Notes under the pieces: generated by a model | What the model saw: only the letters and a program-made list of their open reading frames with translations | The model's database searches: none | Told to the model about the DNA's origin: nothing | Assembly: GCA_964420975.1 (NCBI GenBank) | Contig: CAYQVH010000002.1 | Location: forward strand, 124,001-188,000 | Origin: Accumulibacter sp964420975 | GTDB taxonomy: Bacteria > Pseudomonadota > Gammaproteobacteria > Burkholderiales > Rhodocyclaceae | Direction: 5' to 3' | Length of the DNA: 64,000 nt | Part shown: in pieces, positions 43,635 to 51,405 of the stretch | Numbering within the stretch: position 1 is the first letter of the stretch | Layout: each line of letters opens with the position of its first letter | Made by a program: the position numbers and the translations under genes

Positions 43635-44450
43635 ATGCCGCTAGCAGTTGACGCCTGCCTTGCCCAGCACCTTGGAGATCGCCGCGAGCAGCAGGACCGA
43701 GTGGCGATCCTGCCGCACCCGGCGGGCGGGGGAGTGGCCCTGGCGGTGCTTGCCGACGGCATGGGAGGGCACACGGGCGGCACGATCGCTGCCCAGCAAG
43801 TGATTCATACGGCGCGTCAGAATCTCGAGCGCTTCTCGGCGCGTAGCGAATCGGCGCGCTTGTTGCTCGAGTCAAGCATCAATGAAGCGCACACGATGAT
43901 CAAGGCGTGCCGCTTCATCAGTGAGAAGGATCCCCACAGCACCGTGGTCATGGTGCTTCTGCAACCGAACAAGGTCAGCTGGGCACACTGTGGCGACAGT
44001 CGCTTCTACCACTTTCGCCGCGATACCGTGGTCTTTCGCAGTACCGACCATTCGTACGTCGGGCAGCTCGTCGTGCAGGGGAAGATCACGCCCGAACAGG
44101 CCTTGACCCATCCCAACCGGAACATTCTGCTCACTTCGCTCGGCGGCGTCGATCCGCCCAAGGTGGCTTTCGGGGAAAGCGAAGGCTTGCAGGCCGGCGA
44201 CACCTTTCTGATTTGCTCCGACGGCTTGTGGGGCTACTTTACCGACACCGAGCTCGCCTGGGCGGTGAATGGAGCTGCCTGCGCGCGCGAGGCTTCGGAG
44301 TTGCTGATCGGTCGTGCCCGTGCGCTGGCCAAGGGCGACGGCGACAACATCTCGCTGGCGATCCTCAAACTGGTCGACGGGCAGCCACTGGAGAAGGCGT
44401 CGCCCGCCGTTTCGCGTTCCGAGCTACTTGCGTCCGAGTCCGCCAAGTAG
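43635..44450 (+). CDS. PP2C-family serine/threonine phosphatase
   Basis: A 271-residue metal-dependent phosphatase. Visible motifs are ADGMGGHTGG near residue 38, STVVMVLL and WAHCGDSRFY near residue 120, LICSDGLWGYF near residue 200, and GDGDNISLAIL near residue 240, covering the metal-binding Asp residues of PP2C. No kinase gene is nearby. Its last 27 bases overlap the end of rhlE on the other strand. Confidence 0.92.
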   Translation: MPLAVDACLAQHLGDRREQQDRVAILPHPAGGGVALAVLADGMGGHTGGTIAAQQVIHTARQNLERFSARSESARLLLESSINEAHTMIKACRFISEKDPHSTVVMVLLQPNKVSWAHCGDSRFYHFRRDTVVFRSTDHSYVGQLVVQGKITPEQALTHPNRNILLTSLGGVDPPKVAFGESEGLQAGDTFLICSDGLWGYFTDTELAWAVNGAACAREASELLIGRARALAKGDGDNISLAILKLVDGQPLEKASPAVSRSELLASESAK

Positions 44451-45887
44451 TGCCGCCACGGGTCGCTTCGGTTTGTGCGGGGTTTCCCCGCGGGTCGCTG
44501 CGCTGCTGTCGTCGAGGTTGGCGGCAACCACCGGGCTGGCGAGGGCGCTTTCGTAGGGCTTGCTGAAGTCGAAGCCGTCGGCTGCCAGCTGTGTCGGGGG
44601 GCGCGGACGTCCGGCGCGACTGACGACGCGTGGGTCGCCCGAAGCGGGTGGACTCCGGCCGCGCGTTCGTGACGGCGTCACTGGCGTCGACGAGCCGGCT
44701 GGCGGACGCCGGCGCGAGGTGTCAGGTGGGTAAGTATAGTCCTCTTCAGGTTCGAAGCCAGGGACGACCCGCTGTTCGATATCGAGTTTGATCAGCTTCT
44801 CGATTTCGGCCAGATAAACCACTTCGCTCGCCGAGACCAGAGAGATGGCGGTCCCCGGCTTCCCGGCGCGCCCGGTGCGGCCGATGCGATGAATGTAGTC
44901 TTCCGGTGTGTGCGGCAGTTCGAAGTTGATCACGTGCGGCAGCTCGTCGATATCGAGTCCGCGGGCGGCGACGTCGGTCGCGACCAGGACGAGCACGGAG
45001 CCTTCCTTGAACGCTTCGAGCGCTTTCAGGCGATCGTGTTGGCTCTTGTCGCCGTGAATCGAGTCGGCGGCAATCCCCGATCGCTGGAGTTCGCGCGCCA
45101 GACGGTTGGTTTCGAGCTTGGTGCGCGTAAACACCAGCACCTGGTTGACGTCGGACGAGCGCAGCAGTCGGATCAGGAGCGCTCGCTTGGCGCTGGCAGC
45201 CACTGGGTGCACGCGATGCGTGATGGTTTCCGAAACCGTATTCCGGCGAGCCACCTCAATCAGCACCGGCGCCCGCAACATGCGGTCCGCCAACTTGCGG
45301 ATTTCTTCCGAAAAGGTCGCCGAAAAGAGCAGGCTTTGTCGCTGCTGCGGCAGCAGCTGGATGATTCGCGTCACGTCGGGGATGAAGCCCATGTCGAGCA
45401 TGCGATCGGCCTCGTCGAGGACGAGCGCCTGCACGTGGGCAAAGCCCAGGCATTTCTGTTCAAACAGGTCGAGCAGCCGTCCGGGCGTCGCCACCAGCAC
45501 CTCGGCGCCGGCGCGCAGCTCGACGATCTGCGGTCGGATATCGACGCCGCCGAAAACGCAGGCGCTGCGGACCGGCACGTATTTACTGTAATCCTTGACC
45601 GATTCGTGTACCTGGATCGCCAGCTCACGCGTCGGCGCCAGGATGAGGACGCGTATCGGATGGCGAGCTGGCGACGGACTCAGATTGGCCCAGGGAAGCA
45701 GGCGCTGCAGCAGTGGCAAGGTAAACGCGGCCGTTTTGCCGGTACCCGTCTGCGCGCCGCCCATCAAGTCGCGACCGGCGAGGACGAGCGGAATCGCCTG
45801 CGCCTGAATCGGCGTCGGCTCGCTGTAGCCCTGATCGGCTATCGCGCGCAGCAGATCGGGCGCCAGACCCAGTTGATGAAAGTGCAT
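44424..45887 (-). CDS. rhlE: DEAD-box RNA helicase RhlE
   Basis: A 487-residue helicase. The Q motif is GYSEPTPIQAQAIP, motif I is AQTGTGKT near residue 46, motif II is VLDEADRMLDMGF near residue 152, motif III is SATF, and motif VI is HRIGRTGRAG near residue 332. A basic, Pro/Ser/Arg-rich tail follows and ends LLGGLGRK, as is usual for RhlE-type proteins. I chose the ATG at 45887 (MHFHQLGL); longer frames are noise. It converges on the PP2C gene with a 27-base coding overlap. Confidence 0.93.
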   Translation of the reverse strand: MHFHQLGLAPDLLRAIADQGYSEPTPIQAQAIPLVLAGRDLMGGAQTGTGKTAAFTLPLLQRLLPWANLSPSPARHPIRVLILAPTRELAIQVHESVKDYSKYVPVRSACVFGGVDIRPQIVELRAGAEVLVATPGRLLDLFEQKCLGFAHVQALVLDEADRMLDMGFIPDVTRIIQLLPQQRQSLLFSATFSEEIRKLADRMLRAPVLIEVARRNTVSETITHRVHPVAASAKRALLIRLLRSSDVNQVLVFTRTKLETNRLARELQRSGIAADSIHGDKSQHDRLKALEAFKEGSVLVLVATDVAARGLDIDELPHVINFELPHTPEDYIHRIGRTGRAGKPGTAISLVSASEVVYLAEIEKLIKLDIEQRVVPGFEPEEDYTYPPDTSRRRPPAGSSTPVTPSRTRGRSPPASGDPRVVSRAGRPRPPTQLAADGFDFSKPYESALASPVVAANLDDSSAATRGETPHKPKRPVAALLGGLGRK

Positions 45888-46008
45888 CGGCAACGCCTCG
45901 GTCAGTGTGCTAGAAGTCAAGAGCGTCAGGGGGAGCGCTTGGCCATCCATCGGCTGGTGTTTGATTCGTGTGGTCGCGTCATCCGGCCTGGAGCGCGGGT
46001 CGGCTGTT

Positions 46009-48105
46009 TCATCGCGCCGCAAACACGCTGAGCGCGCGCTCGGCGGCGGCGTCGAAAAGCGCGATTCGCGAGACGATTTCGGCGCGGCCCGCATTCAATT
46101 GCTGGTCGATCGTTGCGCTCGACATGACCACCGCGTAACCCCAGTCGGGGTTAAAGAACAGCGCGCTGGTCGCCGTCGGGCTCTGCCAGCAGCAGAGCCC
46201 GCACACCGCGTCGGGCTCGCTGGTAAAGAAGCGCAGCCACTCGCCGGCCTGCCAAGTCGCGGCCGCTCGTCGCCGGGGCTGCGTCGCTTCATTGACCGGT
46301 GCCAAGTAGTGCACACGCTGGTCGCCACGAGTGAGCAGGCGCGGACCACTGGCGGGTGTGGCCGGTCGCACGAGGGCAGGGGCCGTCGTCGCCGGCGAGA
46401 GTCCGGCGTTGGCCTGGTTGCGCAAGGCGGCCGTTTGCAGGTCGAAGAGCGTATTGAGGAAGGGCGTTCTTTGCGCGGTCGGAACGCCGATCGTGTCCAG
46501 GCCGCTGTTGATGCGCCGCACCAGTGACGAAGCCAGGGCCGCCAGCCGCTTACGTTCGTCTGCCGTTGGCTTCGGGAGAACGCTCCAGATCAGGTCGTCG
46601 GCAGTGGCACTGCTTTCCTGCCAGCGTTGTCCTTCACAGCCGCCATCGACGGCGGCCGCAGCCATCACGTTGAACCAATGTTGTTCGAGAAAGGACGCGA
46701 TTTCCGGCGATCCGGCGTCACCAAGACGGCTGCGCAGCCAGCCGCGCGCGAGGTGCTCGGCGTAGAGTTGGTTCTCGTAGTCATTGACCAGAGCCAGATA
46801 GCTTTCGCCTTCACGACGTACCGCATCGTCGCGTTCGTCGATCAGTTCCGCTAGCTCGGCCAGAAAGGCGTCGAGAACGGCGTCGCGTTCGGCCAGGTGC
46901 TCGCGGACGGCGCTGCTGAGCAAGCCGATCTGTCGGCAGACCGGATGTTCCCAGCCGGCGCTGCGCGGCAGGCCGACCGCTGCCCGTGAGATGCGATTGA
47001 TGAGCTGCCGCGCCGGGTGATGACGGTTGGCGAATAGCGTCGGATCGATCATCGCCAGCTTGACGAGCGGGATCTGCAGGCGCGCGATCGCCGCCTTGAT
47101 GGCATCGGGCAGTTCGGTGGCGTCAAAAATGGTCTCGAAGATAAGCGCCAGCGTATCGAGCATGACGGCTTCCGGCAGGCCGAGCGGCAACTGCAGGTCG
47201 TTGGCTTTCAGCGCTCGCAACGGCGGCGCCGCCGGTGTCGTCTCGTCCTTGTCGACCTTGTCGATCGCCGTCAGCGAACGCGCTTCAAGGGCGTTCAGGC
47301 GCTCCAGGAGATGCCGCAGCATGACCCGCGTTGCGGCGCTGGCCGCCGGGTCCTCGCCTTCGTCGTCGGCTTCGAGCAGAAAATCGACGCCGGCGTCGGC
47401 TCGGCTATCGCGGGGTGTCTGGCGCTGTTGTCGGACCGCCTGCTGCAACGCCGACAGCGGGTTGCCGGTGGTCTCGCCTCCGTTGACCGGGGGTGCGGTC
47501 GTTGACGAGCGCCGCGAAGCCCCCGACGCCACCGAGTCAGCGGCGAGTTCGACGCCGGCCTCGGCGAGCAGGGCGTCGAGATCACGATAGAGCGGCGCGA
47601 TTTCCTGTTGGAGAACGCCCTCAATTTTCTTGAGCAGGCCGAGCTGAAGCTCGATCTGGCCGCTGTAATGCGTGCACAGCGCGCGCAGTCCAAGGCAGAT
47701 GACTTCCGGGCCCAACGGATAGTCCGCTTCATCCAGCGCCTTCCGGCCCAGCAGAGTGCGGTAGCGGGCCTGGCTGCGTGCCAGGTCGCGACCGCCAGCT
47801 TCACGCAGACGGTTGCCGATATCGCGTATACGGATATCGAGTTCGAGGTCTTCCTCGCCAAGCAGCGTCAGCCGCGACGCGGTAATCCCGGTGATCTGGC
47901 CGAAGTCATCGAGCGGGACGGCGGCGGCGAGTTCGTCGTGGGCGTCGCCAATCTCTCGTTCGAAGGCTTCGATGGCCGCCGCTTCGCGCACCCCTGAACG
48001 GCTGATCATCTCGCGCAAGCGCTGCTGGAAGAGGTCGCGGCTCTTGGCCAGCAAGTGCGCGGGGTCGGCTGCGAACCGCTGCTCTAGACGAGAAGGGTCG
48101 GACAT
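46009..48105 (-). CDS. DUF1631 family protein
   Basis: A 698-residue cytoplasmic protein of the DUF1631 family found in beta- and gammaproteobacteria, sometimes mis-annotated as thymidine phosphorylase. Family-like blocks include HPARQLINRISRAAVGL near residue 380 and a C-terminal PilZ-like beta stretch (GEWLRFFTSEPDAVCGLCCW). The function is unknown. I chose the ATG at 48105; the longer frame to 48612 runs into the divergent reductase gene. Confidence 0.85.
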   Translation of the reverse strand: MSDPSRLEQRFAADPAHLLAKSRDLFQQRLREMISRSGVREAAAIEAFEREIGDAHDELAAAVPLDDFGQITGITASRLTLLGEEDLELDIRIRDIGNRLREAGGRDLARSQARYRTLLGRKALDEADYPLGPEVICLGLRALCTHYSGQIELQLGLLKKIEGVLQQEIAPLYRDLDALLAEAGVELAADSVASGASRRSSTTAPPVNGGETTGNPLSALQQAVRQQRQTPRDSRADAGVDFLLEADDEGEDPAASAATRVMLRHLLERLNALEARSLTAIDKVDKDETTPAAPPLRALKANDLQLPLGLPEAVMLDTLALIFETIFDATELPDAIKAAIARLQIPLVKLAMIDPTLFANRHHPARQLINRISRAAVGLPRSAGWEHPVCRQIGLLSSAVREHLAERDAVLDAFLAELAELIDERDDAVRREGESYLALVNDYENQLYAEHLARGWLRSRLGDAGSPEIASFLEQHWFNVMAAAAVDGGCEGQRWQESSATADDLIWSVLPKPTADERKRLAALASSLVRRINSGLDTIGVPTAQRTPFLNTLFDLQTAALRNQANAGLSPATTAPALVRPATPASGPRLLTRGDQRVHYLAPVNEATQPRRRAAATWQAGEWLRFFTSEPDAVCGLCCWQSPTATSALFFNPDWGYAVVMSSATIDQQLNAGRAEIVSRIALFDAAAERALSVFAAR

Positions 48106-48247
48106 CGGTTGCGCTGGAGGGGATCGGAAGGGAACAATGAGTGCTGTTGCGACTATCGAAGGCGAACGGAATCGGCAAGAGACGGTCATTATAGCGACTC
48201 GTCGTGCAAGTCGTTGATCCAGCGTTACGTTGAAGGAGTGAGAAAGG

Positions 48248-49285
48248 ATGGAGAGGAGGCCGCTTGGCAACAGCGAGCTGACGGTGAGCACAGTCTGCCT
48301 GGGAACGATGACCTTCGGGCAGCAGAACAGCGAGGCCGAAGCGCACGCCCAGCTCGACTTCGCCGTCGCTGCCGGCGTCAACTTCATCGATGCCGCCGAG
48401 ATGTACCCGGTGCCTCCGCGCGCCGCAACCGCCGGCGAAACCGAGCGCATCATCGGTCGTTGGCTGGCCAGACAACGGCGTGACGAGGTGATCGTCGCCA
48501 CCAAGGCCGCCGGTCCGTCGCGCGGATTGAACTGGATTCGCGGCGGACAACTGAGTTTTGACCTGGCCGCCTTGAGCGCCGGCGTTGACGGCTCGCTGCA
48601 GCGCCTGCGCACCGACTACATCGACCTCTATCAACTGCACTGGCCAGCGCGCAATCAGCCGATGTTCGGGCAGTGGCAGTACGATCCGGCGCGCGAATTT
48701 CCGTCGACGCCGATCCTGGAAACCATCGAAGCGCTGGCGGCCCTGACACGGACTGGAAAAATCCGCTACTACGGCCTGTCGAACGAGCATCCCTGGGGCG
48801 TCATGGAGTTCGTCCGTCTCGCCCGCGAGCACGGCTTGCCGCCGCCGGTCTCGTTGCAGAACGCCTACAGTCTGGTCAATCGCAGCTTTGAAGGTGGGCT
48901 GGCCGAAGTGTGTCATCGCGAAGGCCTCCCGCTCCTGCCGTATTCGCCGCTCGCCTTCGGCACCCTGTCGGGCAAGTATCTGGCCGACCCGAAGGCGCGC
49001 GGACGAATCACCGAATTCGCCGGCTTCGGGCAGCGCTACTCAAAACCGAATCTGAGTCCGGCCGTCGCCGCCTATTGCGAGCTCGCCCGCCGAAACGGGT
49101 TGACGCCGAGTCAGCTGGCGCTGGCCTTTGTCTATCGACGGGGCTTCGTCGCCAGCACGATTATCGGCGCGACCACGCTCGTGCAGCTGGCGGAGAATCT
49201 CGCGGCTTGCGACGTCGAGCTGTCGCCGCAGATTCTGGCAGAGATCGACGACCTCCACCTGCGCTACACCAACCCCGCTCCGTAG
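48248..49285 (+). CDS. Aldo/keto reductase (Tas-like)
   Basis: A 345-residue NADP-dependent oxidoreductase of the AKR superfamily. The catalytic set is DAAEMYPV (Asp, Tyr) near residue 55 and ATKAAG (Lys) near residue 85, with LHWPAR (His) near residue 125. LGNSELTVSTVCLGTMTFG at the start and the EMYPVPPRAATAGETERIIG insert are typical of the Tas subgroup. A strong GAAGGAG precedes the ATG. Physiological substrate unknown. Confidence 0.92.
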   Translation: MERRPLGNSELTVSTVCLGTMTFGQQNSEAEAHAQLDFAVAAGVNFIDAAEMYPVPPRAATAGETERIIGRWLARQRRDEVIVATKAAGPSRGLNWIRGGQLSFDLAALSAGVDGSLQRLRTDYIDLYQLHWPARNQPMFGQWQYDPAREFPSTPILETIEALAALTRTGKIRYYGLSNEHPWGVMEFVRLAREHGLPPPVSLQNAYSLVNRSFEGGLAEVCHREGLPLLPYSPLAFGTLSGKYLADPKARGRITEFAGFGQRYSKPNLSPAVAAYCELARRNGLTPSQLALAFVYRRGFVASTIIGATTLVQLAENLAACDVELSPQILAEIDDLHLRYTNPAP

Positions 49286-49300
49286 CAGGGGCGTCCGCGG

Positions 49301-49717
49301 TTAGTGCGCGGCAGAATCCTTCGTTTCCGCCTTGACCTCCGGTGGCTTGCCGCCGTCCGCCCCTTCGGCAGGCGCTGCCGCTGGTTTTTTCTTGCTGCCG
49401 GGCGGCTGCGGCGGCGGCAGTTGCGGCTCGACGGTCGGCAACTTGTTCTCGCGCATATACACGTCCATATCGCGCCAGCCTTCGTAGATGGCCGCTTTTG
49501 GCAGCCAGGAATAGATCGCGTAGCAGTCCTCGATGGCGCGCCCGGACTGGCGGCAGGCGCCACCGACCGCCTTGCCTTCGGCTTCGATCCGCGCCGCCTT
49601 GACCCCCGGCGCTTCGAGCCCAAGCTTCTGCTGGATCAGGTCGCAGCCGCTGAGGGCGCAGACGGCGCCGATCAGGAGGGCGCCAAGCGAGTGTCGTGAC
49701 TCGATATAACGAAGCAT
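49301..49717 (-). CDS. Small lipoprotein of unknown function
   Basis: A 138-residue protein with signal peptide and lipobox CALSGCDL near residue 25. Two more Cys (GGACRQSGRAIEDCYA) could form a disulphide. An amphipathic segment with LPKAAIYEGWRDMDVYMREN is followed by a Pro/Lys/Ala-rich tail. I do not recognise the family. It converges with the reductase gene. An upstream ATG at 49747 would spoil the signal peptide slightly and is less likely. Confidence 0.72.
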   Translation of the reverse strand: MLRYIESRHSLGALLIGAVCALSGCDLIQQKLGLEAPGVKAARIEAEGKAVGGACRQSGRAIEDCYAIYSWLPKAAIYEGWRDMDVYMRENKLPTVEPQLPPPQPPGSKKKPAAAPAEGADGGKPPEVKAETKDSAAH

Positions 49718-49866
49718 TTCGGCCGACCATGTCAGGAAATGGGCCATTCTAACCGGAAGGGCAGGGCCCTGCTGCGGCCAGGGTGGATGGCGGCTGACGA
49801 TACGACCAGGGTTGGTGCGGCCGACTCGGCAGCACAGGTGTCGGATTTCTTTACACTGGCTGGTAA

Positions 49867-49877
49867 CCCCCCCCCCC
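49867..49877. repeat. Run of eleven C residues
   Basis: A homopolymer of eleven Cs lies about 50 bases upstream of the sigma-54 promoter of the PEP-CTERM gene. It could vary in length in the genome or be a sequencing or assembly artefact. Confidence 0.6.
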
Positions 49878-49901
49878 GGGGCACGCCACACCTTTATTAC
49901 T

Positions 49902-49921
49902 AATATCATGGCTGTGATATT
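49902..49921. promoter_or_regulatory. Inverted repeat upstream of the sigma-54 promoter
   Basis: AATATCA at 49902-49908 and TGATATT at 49915-49921 form perfect 7-base arms around a 6-base spacer, ending three bases before the -24 element. The position fits an operator for a regulator that would interfere with promoter binding, though its protein is unknown. Confidence 0.4.
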
Positions 49922-49923
49922 TC

Positions 49924-49938
49924 TGGCACCTATCTTGC
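49924..49938 (+). promoter_or_regulatory. Sigma-54 promoter of the first PEP-CTERM gene
   Basis: TGGCAC-N5-TTGC, preceded by C and followed by T, matches the sigma-54 -24/-12 consensus except for the first spacer base (C in place of G). It lies 68 bases before the ATG at 50006. A second copy with the same spacing precedes the other PEP-CTERM gene. Confidence 0.75.
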
Positions 49939-50005
49939 TTTGGCTTATGCAGGGCGCACCCTCGCGTTGCGGCCAGTGATCACAGATTGACGAGAGGAGT
50001 CGCTA

Positions 50006-51151
50006 ATGAGCAGGAAAATCGCAGTTATCGCTCGCGCCGGAATTTCGGTAGCGTGCTTGGCGGCCTCGGTAAACGCGGCGTTCGCCGCACCGATGGTCGA
50101 CCTCAACGGGGTGGGTTACGTCCTCTACGGTGACGCCCAGTCGTACTCGCTGCCGGCGGCGATTGAGGAAAAGTGTGGGGGTGTCGCAGCAGGTTGCCAG
50201 TACTCGGTTGACTCGACGCCCGGAGCGATCAAGGACTTGGTGGTGGTTGCCACCGGTGCCAACGGCGCGCCGGTCAATACGAACAACACCAACCAGGACA
50301 ACGCGTATCAGACGCCGAGTGGCGTCAGCGGGTCGATCTTTTTCCGGCCGTCGACGGGAACCGAGTATTCGACCCCGACCAACGGCACGGTGAACAATAA
50401 CCTCGCGAACGCCTGGGACTCGTCACTGTCGGCGATGAAGAGCTTCCTCGCCGGTAATCAGATGGTCTTCTTCTTCAACAACAACCAGACGAACAGCGGC
50501 GGCGAGGCGACGCAAAGCCTGGCCGCGTGGGCGCAGGTCTGGATTACCGACGCGAGTAACAACATCGTCGGCGATGTCTATCAGCTGACCAACAGGAATG
50601 CGCCGTACAAGTTGTTCACCGAAGGCGGTGGCGGGGTTCCGCTGGGGGATCCGACGACTTATACGAATACCGCTATCGGCAATCCGGACGCGGGTGACAA
50701 CGACGATACCGACTACGTCCTTTCGGGTGGCGCCATCTGCTACAAGGCGGGTCTCCCGATCTCGTGCAGTGATCCTGGTGGGTACGATGTCAAACTGCCT
50801 CACAACTTGGGCGCCGACCATGCCGCGTACGCCGTCCTCTTCCCCGAGCTAAATGCGCGCCTGGCGTCGCTGTTCGGGAGCATCTCGGATGCGGGCTTGG
50901 CGGCTTACACGCTGCACGTCGACGTCCGCTTGGGTTGTGACCCGAGCATCACCGGTGCGGCGATTGACACGATCTGTACCGGGAACGACCCGACGGTGCC
51001 CTACGGACGGAGTCTGAACAACGGCTACGAGCAGCTCTTCATCGGCAGTGCAACGCCGCCGGTGATCATTCCCGAGCCCAGTTCGCTGGCGCTTGCCGGC
51101 TTGGCGTTTGGCGTCCTCGGTTGGCGTCTTCGTCGGCGCGGTACCGTCTGA
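50006..51151 (+). CDS. PEP-CTERM exported protein
   Basis: A 381-residue secreted protein with a signal peptide (VACLAASVNAAFAAPM) and a C-terminal sorting signal: PEPSSLALAGLAFGVLGW followed by RLRRRG. Exosortase recognises the PEP motif, and the protein is thought to be cut and attached to or released with exopolysaccharide. The mature part is Asn/Thr/Gly-rich with several Cys pairs (EEKCGG, GCQYS, AICYKAGLPISCSD, GCDPS). GAGAGGAG precedes the ATG. Transcription should be sigma-54 dependent and ends at the terminator at 51228. No exosortase is in the window. Confidence 0.9.
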   Translation: MSRKIAVIARAGISVACLAASVNAAFAAPMVDLNGVGYVLYGDAQSYSLPAAIEEKCGGVAAGCQYSVDSTPGAIKDLVVVATGANGAPVNTNNTNQDNAYQTPSGVSGSIFFRPSTGTEYSTPTNGTVNNNLANAWDSSLSAMKSFLAGNQMVFFFNNNQTNSGGEATQSLAAWAQVWITDASNNIVGDVYQLTNRNAPYKLFTEGGGGVPLGDPTTYTNTAIGNPDAGDNDDTDYVLSGGAICYKAGLPISCSDPGGYDVKLPHNLGADHAAYAVLFPELNARLASLFGSISDAGLAAYTLHVDVRLGCDPSITGAAIDTICTGNDPTVPYGRSLNNGYEQLFIGSATPPVIIPEPSSLALAGLAFGVLGWRLRRRGTV

Positions 51152-51227
51152 TTCAGCGCGCTTCGCACGTGCCGGGCCAGGATGGCCAACCCCCGGCGCG
51201 TGAGTGCTCTGCCACGGCATAATAAGA

Positions 51228-51260
51228 GACGAGCCCGGCCCTGCCGGGCTTTTTCTCGTC
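51228..51260 (+). terminator. Rho-independent terminator after the first PEP-CTERM gene
   Basis: AGCCCGGC (51232-51239), loop CCT, GCCGGGCT (51243-51250), then TTTTT. The flanking GACGAG/CTCGTC could extend the stem. It separates the PEP-CTERM transcript from the TPR gene. Confidence 0.85.
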
Positions 51261-51405
51261 TGGGCTTCGCTGTGCGACGACACAACCCGCCGGCGCGTGG
51301 CGGACAAGGCTGCGTGGGGCGTCATCGCGTGGGTGACTGGTCGCTGGCGGTTTGTGCTACCGTTGTCGCCCGCCGGACAAGGATTGGGATTGGAGACGTT
51401 GGGCG

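Noticed and set aside
46009..48612. 867-codon version of the DUF1631 gene
   Set aside because: The extension overlaps the divergent aldo/keto reductase gene and is Ser/Arg-rich; the ATG at 48105 is the natural start.
51345..51362. Sigma-54-like TGGCGGTTTGTGC before the first PrsT-like gene
   Set aside because: The GG to GC spacing is two bases too short for sigma-54.
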